A DNA stretch of 64,000 nucleotides from Acidipila rosea (GCF_004339725.1 NZ_SMGK01000003.1:379380-443379), one strand, 5' to 3'; shown: positions 26,596 to 36,047, numbered from the stretch's first letter. The notes: a model not told the origin generated them from the letters alone. Translations and numbers: made by a program.

Positions 26596-27078
26596 CTAGG
26601 CTGGCGACTCGGCTTCATCGTGAATGGTCGTGAGCTTCAGAATCTCCATCTCACGTTTGCCGTTGGGTGTGACCACCGTCGCCACATCGCCAACCTGCTT
26701 GCCGATCAAGCCCCGTCCAATAGGCGAGGTCGTCGAGATCAGCCCCTTGTTCACATCGGACTCTTCGCTCATCACCAGCTTGTACTCGATCTTCTCGTCT
26801 TTGGAAGTGTCATAGACGAGCACTGTCGAACCGAAGGCCACGCGGTCATGCGGAATATTCGAAAGGTTGACGAGAGCCAGCTCGGCCATGCGCTTCTTCA
26901 TCTGGCCCAGGCGCGCGTTTACAAACTCCTGGCGCTGCTTGGCCATGTGGTACTCGGCATTTTCGCTCAGGTCTCCGAGCGAAGCGGCCTTCTTGATTTC
27001 CAGGGGAAGCTCATGAGCCAGTTCGTGCTCGAGTTTGGTGATTTCTTCCTGCAGCTTTTTCTTGACGTGTTCGGTCAT
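26596..27078 (-). CDS. greA: Transcription elongation factor GreA
   Basis: 160 residues. The N-terminal coiled coil carries the acidic tip (SLGDLSENAEYHMAK, residues 33-47) that reaches into the RNA polymerase channel to trigger cleavage of backtracked RNA. The C-terminal FKBP-like domain includes ISTTSPIGRGLIGKQVGD. Length and motif order match GreA. It is transcribed with the downstream phosphatidyltransferase gene. Confidence 0.93.
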   Translation of the reverse strand: MTEHVKKKLQEEITKLEHELAHELPLEIKKAASLGDLSENAEYHMAKQRQEFVNARLGQMKKRMAELALVNLSNIPHDRVAFGSTVLVYDTSKDEKIEYKLVMSEESDVNKGLISTTSPIGRGLIGKQVGDVATVVTPNGKREMEILKLTTIHDEAESPA

Positions 27079-27248
27079 CCAGCAATCCGTAGGGGAGTGA
27101 TTAGGGGAAAGCGGCAGGCCGCTGACCGCAAAGGACGATTATACGACGGGAAGGCCAGTGCGTGACTTCCAACCGGAGAAGTCGGGGTTCCGGGGCGTGC
27201 CCAGGGAGTTGCGAATATCCCCCGGACACGCCTCGCTTCGATGTGTTC

Positions 27249-29015
27249 CTATCGGGACATGACTGCTTCCAGCGACTCTACCGGTGCGCCAATCACTCGC
27301 TTTTCCGGAAAATACGCGTTCAGCACATACTGCTCAATCATTCGCTGGGTATTGAAGAAGGACCCGTTCAGGGCAATGCTCGACCGCATGATCCGACGCC
27401 ACTGCTGCGGCTGTTCGTAATAAAGTGGCAGCACCACCTGCTCCAGGTGCTCGTAGAGCGAGTTGCTCTCGCCGGTTTCATCGTCGTGATCGTCGATGGC
27501 CCAGCCGGTCACGCCCTCAATCCAGCCCTCGATCCACCAGCCGTCCAGAATGCTGAGGCTGGGAACACCATTCAACGCGGCTTTCATTCCGCTTGTGCCG
27601 GAGGCTTCATAGGGTCGCTTCGGGGTATTCAGCCACACGTCCACGCCGCCCGTGAGGAGCGCGCCCAGCTCCCACTCGTAGTTCTCCAGATACACGATTC
27701 GGAGCGCGTCTGAGTTAAGCTCCTTAGCCAGCTCGATCACGTGCTTGATCTTCGCCTTGCCCGGATCGTCCGCCGGGTGCGCCTTGCCGCTGTAGATGAT
27801 CTGCATGCCGCCGAACTTGTGCGCCATTTCAATCAGCCGTTGCGGATCGGTAAAGAGCAGGTCTGCCCGCTTGTAAGTTGCGGCCCTCCGGGCAAAGCCC
27901 ATCGTGAAGGTCTCTGTATCCAGTCGCACGCCCGTGCGCTGGGCTACTGCGTCTACCAGGGTCTGCTTCGCCTGGCTATGTGCCTGCTCTATTTCTACTT
28001 CCGGAATATCGATGGCGTAGCGCAGCGTCACATTGTCCTGTCGCCAGCGCGGAAGATGCTTGTCGAAGAGTCCCTGAAATGGCTGCGACGTCCAGGTTCC
28101 CGCATGCACCCCGTTGGTGATCGCATCGATGGCGTAATCGGGGAACATCTCCCGCGAAACCTTGCCATGCTGCATCGCGACCCCATTCACAAAACGTGAG
28201 AAGCGCAACGCCACATAGGTCATGTTCAGCAGCCCCTCATGTACGCCCCCCACCCGCTCCAACAGCGACGAACGTTCGTCGCCGAGAATGCGATAGGCCT
28301 GCTCCATTGAGAAGCGGTCGTGTCCTGCCGGGACCGGGGTATGCGTCGTAAAGACGCAACGCTCATGCACCTTCCGGTAATCCTGCTCTGTAGCCGATAG
28401 CAGGCCGCGCTCGCCGAGCTGCTGCTCCAGCAGCGCCACCGTCAGGAGCGCCGCATGACCTTCGTTCATGTGGTAGACAACTGGCTCGTAACCTAGCGCA
28501 CGGAGGATGTATGCTCCGCCGATGCCCAGCACTGCTTCCTGCCGCAGGCGATAATTGCTATCGCCACCATAGAGGCGATCTGTCAGGATGCGGTCTGCAG
28601 GATCGTTCTGGTCAACATCGGTGTCTAGGAAATATATAGGAACAATTTTTCCCGTCACGCCCTTCATGTCGTGGCGCCAGGCGCGAATTGTGACCGGACG
28701 GCCTTCAATCATCACCACGGTCGTCGCATCCTCAGCCGCGCAGAGCGCCTCCGGACTCCAGGGCTGAGCCTCCTCAGTCTGATTGCCGTCGGCGTCGAGA
28801 TGCTGCTTGAAGTAGCCCTGGCGGTGCGCCAGAGTAACAGCGGCGAGAGGCAGCCCCAGATCGGACGCGGAGCGCAGAGTATCTCCGGCGAGTACTCCCA
28901 GACCGCCGCTGTAGGTCGGCATGTCAGGGCGTACGGCTATCTCCATCGAGAAATACGCGACGATACTGGTGCTGGAGTTGAGGACTTCGGTTGGGACACG
29001 ACTGGAAAAAGACAT
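27249..29015 (-). CDS. glgP: Alpha-glucan phosphorylase, short form
   Basis: 588 residues, about 250 fewer than the paralogue at 2803-5322. It starts almost directly at FSMEIAVRPDMPTYSGGLG (near residue 20) and so lacks the N-terminal helical domain. It also lacks the C-terminal extension. The catalytic motifs YHMNEGHAAL and EASGTSGMKAALNG (near residue 475) are intact. GGGAG lies 11 bases before the ATG. A strong hairpin and a pair of direct repeats lie upstream, so regulation should differ from the stress-island copy. Its neighbours are galactose genes. Confidence 0.93.
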   Translation of the reverse strand: MSFSSRVPTEVLNSSTSIVAYFSMEIAVRPDMPTYSGGLGVLAGDTLRSASDLGLPLAAVTLAHRQGYFKQHLDADGNQTEEAQPWSPEALCAAEDATTVVMIEGRPVTIRAWRHDMKGVTGKIVPIYFLDTDVDQNDPADRILTDRLYGGDSNYRLRQEAVLGIGGAYILRALGYEPVVYHMNEGHAALLTVALLEQQLGERGLLSATEQDYRKVHERCVFTTHTPVPAGHDRFSMEQAYRILGDERSSLLERVGGVHEGLLNMTYVALRFSRFVNGVAMQHGKVSREMFPDYAIDAITNGVHAGTWTSQPFQGLFDKHLPRWRQDNVTLRYAIDIPEVEIEQAHSQAKQTLVDAVAQRTGVRLDTETFTMGFARRAATYKRADLLFTDPQRLIEMAHKFGGMQIIYSGKAHPADDPGKAKIKHVIELAKELNSDALRIVYLENYEWELGALLTGGVDVWLNTPKRPYEASGTSGMKAALNGVPSLSILDGWWIEGWIEGVTGWAIDDHDDETGESNSLYEHLEQVVLPLYYEQPQQWRRIMRSSIALNGSFFNTQRMIEQYVLNAYFPEKRVIGAPVESLEAVMSR

Positions 29016-29035
29016 TACTTTATTATCTCCCGCAC

Positions 29036-29067
29036 TCCCGGAAGGAAGCCACTCGGCTTCTCCGGGA
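29036..29067. terminator. Hairpin downstream of galK, just before the short glgP
   Basis: TCCCGGA and GGAAGCC-type arms pair with GGCTTC and TCCGGGA (13 pairs, one 2-base bulge, 4-base loop). It is 21 bases from the glgP ATG. It may end the galK transcript or sit in the glgP leader. Confidence 0.5.
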
Positions 29068-29143
29068 AATGGACCGGCAGGACACGCAGATCCACCTTGC
29101 TGCAGTCTAGCGGTCGCGCCATTGTTATGGAATACGACTTTGT

Positions 29144-29165
29144 TGCCATATCAGGTGCCATATCA
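29144..29165. repeat. Tandem direct repeat TGCCATATCA
   Basis: Two exact copies of the 10-base unit with a 12-base period, followed by an inverted partial copy (GGTATGGC, about 29171-29178). The layout suggests a protein-binding site near the promoter of the short glgP. Confidence 0.5.
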
Positions 29166-29212
29166 AATCCGGTATGGCGCGGGAAAGGAGACGCCAGCTT
29201 CTCAGTTCCCGC

Positions 29213-30367
29213 TTACAACACTTCGTGCGCGGCGGCGGAGGCCCTGCAGCGATAGATGTCGGGCTGTATGCCAGTGGCTGCACGATAGTCGGCTGCGATC
29301 TTCTCTGAAAAGGCCTCAGCCGCCGACGTTTCGACCAGGTTTACCGTACAGCCGCCAAATCCTCCGCCCGTCAGCCGGGCGCCGTAGCAGTGAGGATCGC
29401 GAACCGCCAGGTCCACCATGATGTCAGCCTCGGGACAGCTGGCCTCGAAATCGTCGCGGTAGCTCGCATGGGCAGCCGCCAGCAACTCTCCCAGCTTCTT
29501 CAGGTCGTGGGCTTCGAGGGCATCCGCGGTGGCGATGGCCCGCAGGCTGTCTGTGATGATATGGCGGCAGCGCTTCAAAACATTCGGCGGCATCTCGTGC
29601 CCCCAGCGTTCCAGGTCTTCCGGTGTCGCATCACGCAGCACGCGTACCTCTGGCCGATGACTGCGCAGAATGGCCGTACCCTCTTCCACCTCGGCGCGCC
29701 GCGTGTTGTATTCTCCGCCGGCGTGGGAGTGCTTCACCATCGTATTGCAGATCACCAGGCTGATATTGCTCGGAATGGGCGCCAGTCTGTAGCTCAGGCT
29801 CCGGCAATCCAGCAGCAGGGCGTGGTCCTCCGCGCCGCAGCAGGCGATGAACTGGTCCATGATCCCAGTCGAAGCTCCAACATAGCTGTTTTCTGCCCGT
29901 TGACACAGCCGCGCTACCTCCGGCGGCGGGAGCGTCGTTCCTGCCGCACTCAGCACCGCCAGCGCCACCGCGACCTCGATCGACGCTGAGGAACTCAGCC
30001 CTGCGCCCAACGGCACATTGCCCTCGATGCTCATGCTGAAGCCCGGTACATCAATGCCAGCCAGCCTGAGCATATGAACCACGCCCAGTGGGTAGTCGCT
30101 CCAGTGGTGTGAGCCCCGCTCCGGCATCGCATCCAGATCGTGGATCACCTGCTCGGTGAAATTCGCCGAGTAGATCGCGACCTGTCTGTCATCCCGGCAA
30201 CTTATCGCTGCCTGCGTCGAAAAATCGATCGCCGCCGGCATTACGAAGCCCTCCGCATAATCGGTATGCTCCCCGATCAGGTTCACGCGACCCGGAGAAG
30301 TAAAGACCCTCGGCGTCTCTTTGAAGCGCTCCAGATGCGTCCTTTTGATAGCGGTTACATCCATCAT
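29213..30367 (-). CDS. galK: Galactokinase
   Basis: 384 residues. The galactokinase signature GRVNLIGEHTDYAEGFVMPAAI appears at about residues 26-47. The GHMP ATP-binding loop is PLGAGLSSSASIEVA (about 124-138), and the third GHMP motif is GARLTGGGFGGCTVNL near residue 345. It phosphorylates galactose at C1, the first committed step of the Leloir pathway. The epimerase-like gene lies 29 bases upstream on the same strand. galT and galE are not in the window. Confidence 0.96.
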   Translation of the reverse strand: MMDVTAIKRTHLERFKETPRVFTSPGRVNLIGEHTDYAEGFVMPAAIDFSTQAAISCRDDRQVAIYSANFTEQVIHDLDAMPERGSHHWSDYPLGVVHMLRLAGIDVPGFSMSIEGNVPLGAGLSSSASIEVAVALAVLSAAGTTLPPPEVARLCQRAENSYVGASTGIMDQFIACCGAEDHALLLDCRSLSYRLAPIPSNISLVICNTMVKHSHAGGEYNTRRAEVEEGTAILRSHRPEVRVLRDATPEDLERWGHEMPPNVLKRCRHIITDSLRAIATADALEAHDLKKLGELLAAAHASYRDDFEASCPEADIMVDLAVRDPHCYGARLTGGGFGGCTVNLVETSAAEAFSEKIAADYRAATGIQPDIYRCRASAAAHEVL

Positions 30368-30396
30368 CTAAGTCCTATCCTCATTTCTGCCAACGC

Positions 30397-31320
30397 CTAC
30401 GATACACCAGTTAAACGAACCGTGATCTGCCAGGTATCGCTCTGTCCCGCTGTCAACCGCTTTGCCGAGCCATTTTCCATTGCCTGCGCAAGTGAGTCAA
30501 CCGGAGCCGTGCAAGGCTCCAGGGCGACACACTGCTGCCGCGCTGTCCCCTTTTCAGGCCACCCTCCGTAGCAGAGCCAAAGCCCCAGCGAGGGAATTTC
30601 AGTCACATCAAAATGAACTGAGATGCGGCACTTCTCTTTGCGCCGCTCGATCGCGCACCAGCCCTCGGCCGGAGCAGCGGTGTAAAGCTTATCTCCGATA
30701 CCGTCCGCGATATCTCCGGCGATGCTAAGATCGACCGTTTTACCATCCGATTGGATTGCCCGTGGCCAGTTATGGCGAGTACCTGCAGTGCCCAGCCGAT
30801 CTCCTGCTGACCCTTGTACGACTACGCTCTCTACAGTTCCCGGCAAAAGGATGCGATCACCCGCGTCTACTGTAAACAGCGGGTGGGCCGACCAGGCATA
30901 CTCGACCGGCTGATCGCTCAGGTTCGTTACCCGGTAGGCGAGGATTACGCTGGAGTCTTCAAGACGCAGAGTCTTTTCAAAGCGCAGCGGCAGGCTAAAC
31001 CCATCGGCCCTGAGGCGAATCTCGTCTCCGGACTGCTCCCCCTGCCACTCGATGCGCCAGAAGTCCCCATGGTCGGGAATCGTCACTGCTCCTGCAGCAG
31101 TCTGAACAACGCAGCCTGAAACCGAGGGCAGGCACTCATCGAAGCCGCTGGCATCGCTTTCATCAAAAGCCATCTCCCTGGTGCGGGCGGCATAAGGCCG
31201 CAGAGGCTGCTGCAACAGTTCCGCGCCCCCGCTCAGACGCAGCGAACTCAGCTTGCTGCCAAGCTCCGGTATGACTTCCACATGCAATTTCCCGTTATCG
31301 AGCGTCAGCGTCTTTCTCAC
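30397..31320 (-). CDS. Aldose 1-epimerase-like protein
   Basis: 307 residues, all-beta galactose-mutarotase fold: NGKLHVEVIPELGSKLSSLRL at the start, PDHGDFWRIEW (the conserved His region), EYAWSAHPLFTVDAGD (second His) and a late Glu in CVALEPCTAP. It interconverts anomers of a sugar, plausibly galactose, given galK 29 bases downstream. It differs from classic GalM, so the substrate is not certain. It is in an operon with GNAT and galK. Confidence 0.82.
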   Translation of the reverse strand: MRKTLTLDNGKLHVEVIPELGSKLSSLRLSGGAELLQQPLRPYAARTREMAFDESDASGFDECLPSVSGCVVQTAAGAVTIPDHGDFWRIEWQGEQSGDEIRLRADGFSLPLRFEKTLRLEDSSVILAYRVTNLSDQPVEYAWSAHPLFTVDAGDRILLPGTVESVVVQGSAGDRLGTAGTRHNWPRAIQSDGKTVDLSIAGDIADGIGDKLYTAAPAEGWCAIERRKEKCRISVHFDVTEIPSLGLWLCYGGWPEKGTARQQCVALEPCTAPVDSLAQAMENGSAKRLTAGQSDTWQITVRLTGVS

Positions 31321-31335
31321 TCTGCCCCGTCTCCT

Positions 31336-31920
31336 TTAGATTTCCCGCCCCATCACGGCGTCTTCGTGCAGTGTCGTGCCCACGAGGAAGGTACGTTCTC
31401 CTACCTTGCGAAACCCGCACCGCTCATAAAATGCGATTGCCCCAACATTGCGCCCGTAAACGCCCAGCAGCAGTCGCTTCCGCCCCATCTCGCGGGCCGC
31501 TTCGATCGACTGCTCCATCAGCGCACGTCCAAGCCCACACCCCTGAAACCGATGCAGCAGATAGATTCGCTTCAGTTCAATGTCCGTAAGCTGCGGATCC
31601 GCCACCGGCAGCTTAGCCTCAGCAAGGACGGCATACCCCACTGGCGCGCCGCCCTGAGAGCTTTCTGCTATATAGATGCGGCTGGAGGTCTCTGCCATCC
31701 ACGTGGCATAGACCTCCGGTGCGTGCTGCTTTTGGCAATGCAGCAGAATGTCTCGCCCCTCCAGAGTGCCGGCAAACGCCTCCAGAAATGTCGCCGCCCC
31801 AACCAGCGATAGCGCCTGTTCATCACCCGCGCCGCAGCGGCGGAGCCTGAATTCGTCCTTCAATCGTACTTTCTCCGTGGTGGCGACTCGAGGCTGGACC
31901 GCCCTCGGACCCATTAGCAT
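31336..31920 (-). CDS. GNAT-family N-acetyltransferase
   Basis: 194 residues. The acetyl-CoA loop is RFQGCGLGRALMEQSIEAA (about residues 128-146), followed by KRLLLGVYGRNVGAIAFYERCGF, the usual end of the fold. An N-terminal 20-residue stretch precedes the fold, so the start might be later. The acceptor is unknown. It lies 15 bases before the epimerase gene on the minus-strand operon. Confidence 0.88.
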   Translation of the reverse strand: MLMGPRAVQPRVATTEKVRLKDEFRLRRCGAGDEQALSLVGAATFLEAFAGTLEGRDILLHCQKQHAPEVYATWMAETSSRIYIAESSQGGAPVGYAVLAEAKLPVADPQLTDIELKRIYLLHRFQGCGLGRALMEQSIEAAREMGRKRLLLGVYGRNVGAIAFYERCGFRKVGERTFLVGTTLHEDAVMGREI

Positions 31921-31956
31921 AGTTCAACCCGGCTGTTTCTGCGTCCGCCAAATGGA

Positions 31957-32973
31957 CTATCGCTGGCCGTCCCCCGAACCGTGGCTGGGCACCGGCAGGC
32001 TGTGCGTCTTCTCCGGGGCACTCACAATTCGCTGCAGCAAAGTGGGCGGCAGGGTAGCCGTCAGCACTGCACGATCCTTGTAGTGCACCACCTTCGTACT
32101 GTTCAGCAGCGCCGCAGTGTCGGCATCCGTGAGGCTGCCCGGCAGGTTGTTTTCCGCTGCTCGGAAGATTGATACCAGCGCCTTGATCGACTCGGCGGAA
32201 GCGGTCGCCGCGCCCTCCGTAGGTGCAATCTCTTCAATGCGCAGCCGGATCGATCCGGTCCACCGCAGCGACGCGATGAACGTAGCATCGACGGCCAGCG
32301 GCAGGCGGATGCCCATGATCCTGATTCCCCCCTCCTGCCCCAGTGGCAGTCCTATCTGCCCGACGCCCCATGCCAGAGACAGTAGCGGTACATCAGCATA
32401 GTGCTGCGCCAGCAGCGTCGAACCGGAGAATGGCAGCGCCGCTGTCCGGTATCGATCAATCATGGAGTGAATCTGCTCCGAAGTTGGAGTGTTGCTGATC
32501 GCCACCATGTCATAGCCCAGCAGCACGACCCTCACCGTGCGTCCGTCGCTCGGGACGTTGTAGATCGTGTGGCCGGCGTACTTCTCCTGCGAGGCAGCTA
32601 CACCCGCCAGGTAGTTCGTCAGCCGGTGCCCATCAAAACGCCCGTCGAAGACCTCAGAGAACGCCACCGGCCCATTCGGCCCGAACGGGTCGGGCCTGCG
32701 ATGCAGCGCAAACGCCGCCTCATCCAGATCGCGTTCAAAGACAATCCCCGTGGCATCGATAAATTTCTGATAATCCGGATCGTGCGGCACCTGGCGCTGG
32801 TCAAAATGCGTCGCCGCGCGCAGTGGCCGCAGGTTGAGGTAAACGATGCCGTCCGACTCCGGGAGCAGCCGTGCCACCTCCGGGGGAGCTTTCTTCCGCA
32901 GGTAGACGGCAACCACCAGCAACACAAGAATCACAGCTGCAACCAGGATCGTGATGCGCGTTCGTTTTCGCAT
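31957..32973 (-). CDS. Membrane-anchored protein of unknown function
   Basis: 338 residues. A single N-terminal helix (ITILVAAVILVLLVVAVYL) anchors a large outer domain that begins LLPESDGIVYLNLRPLRA. That phrase is typical of DUF3352-like extracytoplasmic proteins, but I cannot assign a family with certainty. The start ATG overlaps the stop of the FmdE gene (TAATG), so translation is coupled. No catalytic motif is seen. Confidence 0.75.
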   Translation of the reverse strand: MRKRTRITILVAAVILVLLVVAVYLRKKAPPEVARLLPESDGIVYLNLRPLRAATHFDQRQVPHDPDYQKFIDATGIVFERDLDEAAFALHRRPDPFGPNGPVAFSEVFDGRFDGHRLTNYLAGVAASQEKYAGHTIYNVPSDGRTVRVVLLGYDMVAISNTPTSEQIHSMIDRYRTAALPFSGSTLLAQHYADVPLLSLAWGVGQIGLPLGQEGGIRIMGIRLPLAVDATFIASLRWTGSIRLRIEEIAPTEGAATASAESIKALVSIFRAAENNLPGSLTDADTAALLNSTKVVHYKDRAVLTATLPPTLLQRIVSAPEKTHSLPVPSHGSGDGQR

Positions 32974-33605
32974 TAATTCTGTGGGCCCTCAAGCCCTGTT
33001 GTCTCAGCCTCAGTGGCCTCAAGGACGGTGTAGTAGCGCTGCTCCGGCGCCGCGCAGCCCAGGCACAGCAAGCGCTCTTCGCGGCGTACGAACCGATCAT
33101 AGTTGATCCCCTCGCCGCACTCCTCGCATGCCACCCGCTCGCCCTTGAAGCCGGGGAACTCCTTCGGCGCAATCTCCACCTTCACCCACTGCTCCGCAAA
33201 TAGTTCCACATCCGGCATTTCGCGATAGGCGCGCATCTGCTGCTGATTCTTATTTTCGATTTCGGGATAGAGTTCCCGTGCCCTTGCTTTGGATGACTCG
33301 CGCGCAACTACTCGCAGCGACCGGCCGGTGGCAAGATCGCAGAAGGTCGCCGCCATCTTCCCCCAATCGCGAAACTTGAGCGCACGCTTGCCAAGTCTGC
33401 ACCCCGTCACGACTCCGATGGCATCGGTTGCGCAGCGGTCAATTTCGACATAGGTGACCAGCCGCTTGCGATCTTTGCCGCGGGGCTCTTCGATCCCAAG
33501 CCGCGCACAACCAAACATTGCCATCCGCACGCCAAGGATCTGTCCGGCGCAGAGATGCCCATGCGCCGCCTCTGCCGCCTTCAGCAGCTCGTCAAGAGAC
33601 TCCAT
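32973..33605 (-). CDS. FmdE-family protein with C-terminal zinc ribbon
   Basis: 210 residues. The N-terminal FmdE domain contains HGHLCAGQILGVRMA and DRCATDAIGVVTGC, with a cysteine pattern that suggests metal binding. The C-terminal ribbon has two CxxC pairs (CEECGEGINYDRF and CLGCA). In methanogens FmdE is linked to the molybdenum formylmethanofuran dehydrogenase, but no other gene of that pathway is present. FmdE-like proteins occur widely outside methanogens with unclear roles, perhaps in molybdenum metabolism. It heads the minus-strand operon that runs to galK. Confidence 0.85.
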   Translation of the reverse strand: MESLDELLKAAEAAHGHLCAGQILGVRMAMFGCARLGIEEPRGKDRKRLVTYVEIDRCATDAIGVVTGCRLGKRALKFRDWGKMAATFCDLATGRSLRVVARESSKARARELYPEIENKNQQQMRAYREMPDVELFAEQWVKVEIAPKEFPGFKGERVACEECGEGINYDRFVRREERLLCLGCAAPEQRYYTVLEATEAETTGLEGPQN

Positions 33606-33749
33606 AGCAGTATGGTACTCGGGTATAGCGCCTCAGGCGTATCGCCCTAATTGTCGCCAGCAACGCGCCAGCTAACAGCCATAAGCGTACAGGTCGCGAT
33701 CTTCCCGATGTTGAACGTGACGACCAAGAATAGGTTGCATTAGGTGCAG

Positions 33750-35096
33750 CTACTCTACCCTGTAGAGCAGCGAAGCGTGCGGCGCAATTTTCACCTTTAC
33801 CCCTGTTGAGCTGCCGAGATCCTTGTGCTGCCAGAGGTCGCGGGCCGTGTGCTTCCCCGCCGCAAGCCCCAGATCCTGCCAGGTGTACTCCATGTCGAGC
33901 GGCCCGTTGCTCACATTAAAGAGCGCGACATACTCACCCTTCGCCGATGTCGCCTTGGCCGTCCAGATCCAGCTCTGCGGCGTGTGCATCAGCGCCTGGT
34001 TACCGGTCGAGGCCTGATTCACGGCAATCACTTCGCGGTTCGTCAGCAGCGCCTCGGTGGCCGCGTCCATCTGGGTCAGGTTTGCTCCCAGCACCAGGGG
34101 CGAACGCGCAATCGACCACAGCGTGAAGATCGTCCGCTGCTCATCCGCCGTCAGCCGGGATTTGCGAGGCTGCTGCCATCCGGGCCGTGGTCCCAGGGTG
34201 CCAAAAGGTAGCATGTCGGCATCCGGCCAGTGCCCGGGCCCAGCAAACTGCTCCCATTGCGACACCAGCAGGAACTGCTGCACCGCATTCTGGGGAAAGC
34301 CATGAGGATCGTTGTTCTGCTGCGACCATACATCCCAGAAATCATTCGAGATGCGCCACATCTGCGCCTGCTTTGTCACGTCCGCCGCGTCCTCGAGCGG
34401 TGTCGGCCCAGGGGACAGGCTGAGCACAATAGGCCGCCCTGTCTTGCTCAGCGCAGCGCTCATCATGTGGATCTCGCCCTGCTTGTACGGCGCGGAAATG
34501 CAGTCCACCTTAACGAAATCGATACCCCACCCGGCATACAGGTTCGCAATCGAGTCGTAATAAGCCTGCCCGGCGGCATTGTTCTTGACGCCATAGTTGT
34601 CCGGATTCCATCGGCAGGTATCGGCCTTGTCCGCCGCATCAGCGGCATGAAAACTCGAATCTGCGATCGGCAGATTCCGCTCCACGGCCTCCTTGGGGAT
34701 GCCGCGGATAATGTGTATGCCGAACTTCAGTCCCAGAGAGTGGGCGTAAGCAGCGAGAGCCTTGAGGCCGGCTCCGTTCGCTGCCGAAGGAAAACGACCC
34801 GGGGCCGGAGTATAGCGGCCATTCGCATCGAGCGTATAGCCCTGGTCCGCGCCCTTGGTCCCGGCATTCTCCGGGTGCGCCAGATACCATCCCTCGTCGA
34901 TCACGACGTACTTCCAGCCATAGGGCTTCAGGTGCGTGTTGAACCACGAGACATTCTGCTTAAACTCAGCCTCGGTGATCGTCAGTCCATAAGAATCCCA
35001 GCTGTTCCACCCCATTGGAGGGGTGGGAGCAAGCTGCGAAAAAGCGGCCAGGGGAAGAACCGATAAGGCGGCAAGCATCCAGATCATTCGGCGCAT
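33750..35096 (-). CDS. Secreted GH27 alpha-galactosidase
   Basis: 448 residues with a signal peptide (residues 1-20). The family start PTPPMGWNSWDSYG is present. The nucleophile is Asp198 in DFVKVDC, and the acid/base is Asp252 in RISNDFWDVW. The C-terminal part is an all-beta domain. It removes terminal alpha-galactose from plant oligosaccharides or galactomannan outside the cytoplasm. The galactose released would feed the epimerase and galK in the adjoining operon. It has its own start region and lies 144 bases before the FmdE gene. Confidence 0.94.
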   Translation of the reverse strand: MRRMIWMLAALSVLPLAAFSQLAPTPPMGWNSWDSYGLTITEAEFKQNVSWFNTHLKPYGWKYVVIDEGWYLAHPENAGTKGADQGYTLDANGRYTPAPGRFPSAANGAGLKALAAYAHSLGLKFGIHIIRGIPKEAVERNLPIADSSFHAADAADKADTCRWNPDNYGVKNNAAGQAYYDSIANLYAGWGIDFVKVDCISAPYKQGEIHMMSAALSKTGRPIVLSLSPGPTPLEDAADVTKQAQMWRISNDFWDVWSQQNNDPHGFPQNAVQQFLLVSQWEQFAGPGHWPDADMLPFGTLGPRPGWQQPRKSRLTADEQRTIFTLWSIARSPLVLGANLTQMDAATEALLTNREVIAVNQASTGNQALMHTPQSWIWTAKATSAKGEYVALFNVSNGPLDMEYTWQDLGLAAGKHTARDLWQHKDLGSSTGVKVKIAPHASLLYRVE

Positions 35097-35294
35097 TCAG
35101 GCATACTCCGGACAACGTTTTCCACGCAGCCAGCAGTGTAACCGCAATTTCCTGCCTTCGCCTAATGTGCTTTCGGCGCGATGGGTCTAAGCGGGCTGAC
35201 CCCGGGGAGCCTTGGCGTTGGCGAGCGCAATGGGGCCGCTGTTAGTCTTGTAAATAGAGGTTGACGCTCGCCCCGAATTCTCCGAGAACCCTCA

Positions 35295-36047
35295 ATGAAG
35301 TTCTTCAAGATTTGCGAAAAGATGCCGGTGATGCGTGGAGCCGCAAGCTGCGGCCGCTGGGCAGCGTGGATGCTCTGTATTGCCAGTGTCTCTTATGTGC
35401 AGGCGGTGCAGGCCCAAGCAGCGCCGCCACAGACTTCGCGCGCTGTGGCGCAAGCCAGGACGGCTCATAAGCCGAGAAAAACATCTGCTGCCAAAGAGCG
35501 ACGGGTCAGTTTGCCGGTTGAAAAGCCGAAGAATCTTGCGTCCTCTGCAGATGCTCCAGCTGGCATAGCCCAAGTGCTACTGAAGAATCGGAGTCTCACG
35601 GTGAAAGCGGACAACTCTGACCTGAGCCAGATTCTAAGAAATATTGCCAAGATGAGTGGCATGACCATCAAGGGCGACGTCAAGAGCGGACGGGTATTTG
35701 GCGTATATGGTCCTGGCAATCCCAGTGACGTTCTTACAGATCTCCTGGCCGGGTCAGGGAGTAACTTCATTATGATCGGAAATACCCCGGATGGCACCCC
35801 GCGTGAGTTGCAACTGCTGCCGAAGAATGGCAGTTTGCCGGTTGTTGAGGCGCCCAGAACGAATGCTGCAGCCTCGGGAGGTAGCGAAAATTCAGATAGC
35901 GAGTCCGAGGAAGAGCCTCCGGGCCCAGGTGCGATTATTCACGTTCCCCCTGCCGGATCGGATGACCCCCAGGTGAGAGCTGAGCAGAATCTGCGGCGGC
36001 TTCAGCAGATGCATGACCAGCAAAAACAGCAGGAAGCACCCCAGTAG
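35295..36047 (+). CDS. Secreted protein with an STN-like (secretin/TonB short N-terminal) domain
   Basis: 250 residues. A signal region (residues 1-42; the start may be Met10 or Met13) is followed by a basic linker. A short fold at about 100-160 (LTVKADNSDLSQILRNIAKM, GDVKSGRVFGVYG, DVLTDLLAGSGSNFIMIG) matches the STN domain. The rest is a Ser/Glu/Pro-rich tail with a coiled-coil end (RAEQNLRRLQQMHDQQ). STN domains bind partners in secretins and TonB systems. No partner gene is adjacent. The ribosome site is weak. Confidence 0.72.
   Translation: MKFFKICEKMPVMRGAASCGRWAAWMLCIASVSYVQAVQAQAAPPQTSRAVAQARTAHKPRKTSAAKERRVSLPVEKPKNLASSADAPAGIAQVLLKNRSLTVKADNSDLSQILRNIAKMSGMTIKGDVKSGRVFGVYGPGNPSDVLTDLLAGSGSNFIMIGNTPDGTPRELQLLPKNGSLPVVEAPRTNAAASGGSENSDSESEEEPPGPGAIIHVPPAGSDDPQVRAEQNLRRLQQMHDQQKQQEAPQ

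Noticed and set aside
25846..27165. 439-codon plus-strand frame
   Set aside because: It covers the phosphatidyltransferase and greA genes on the other strand, both of which have complete family motifs.
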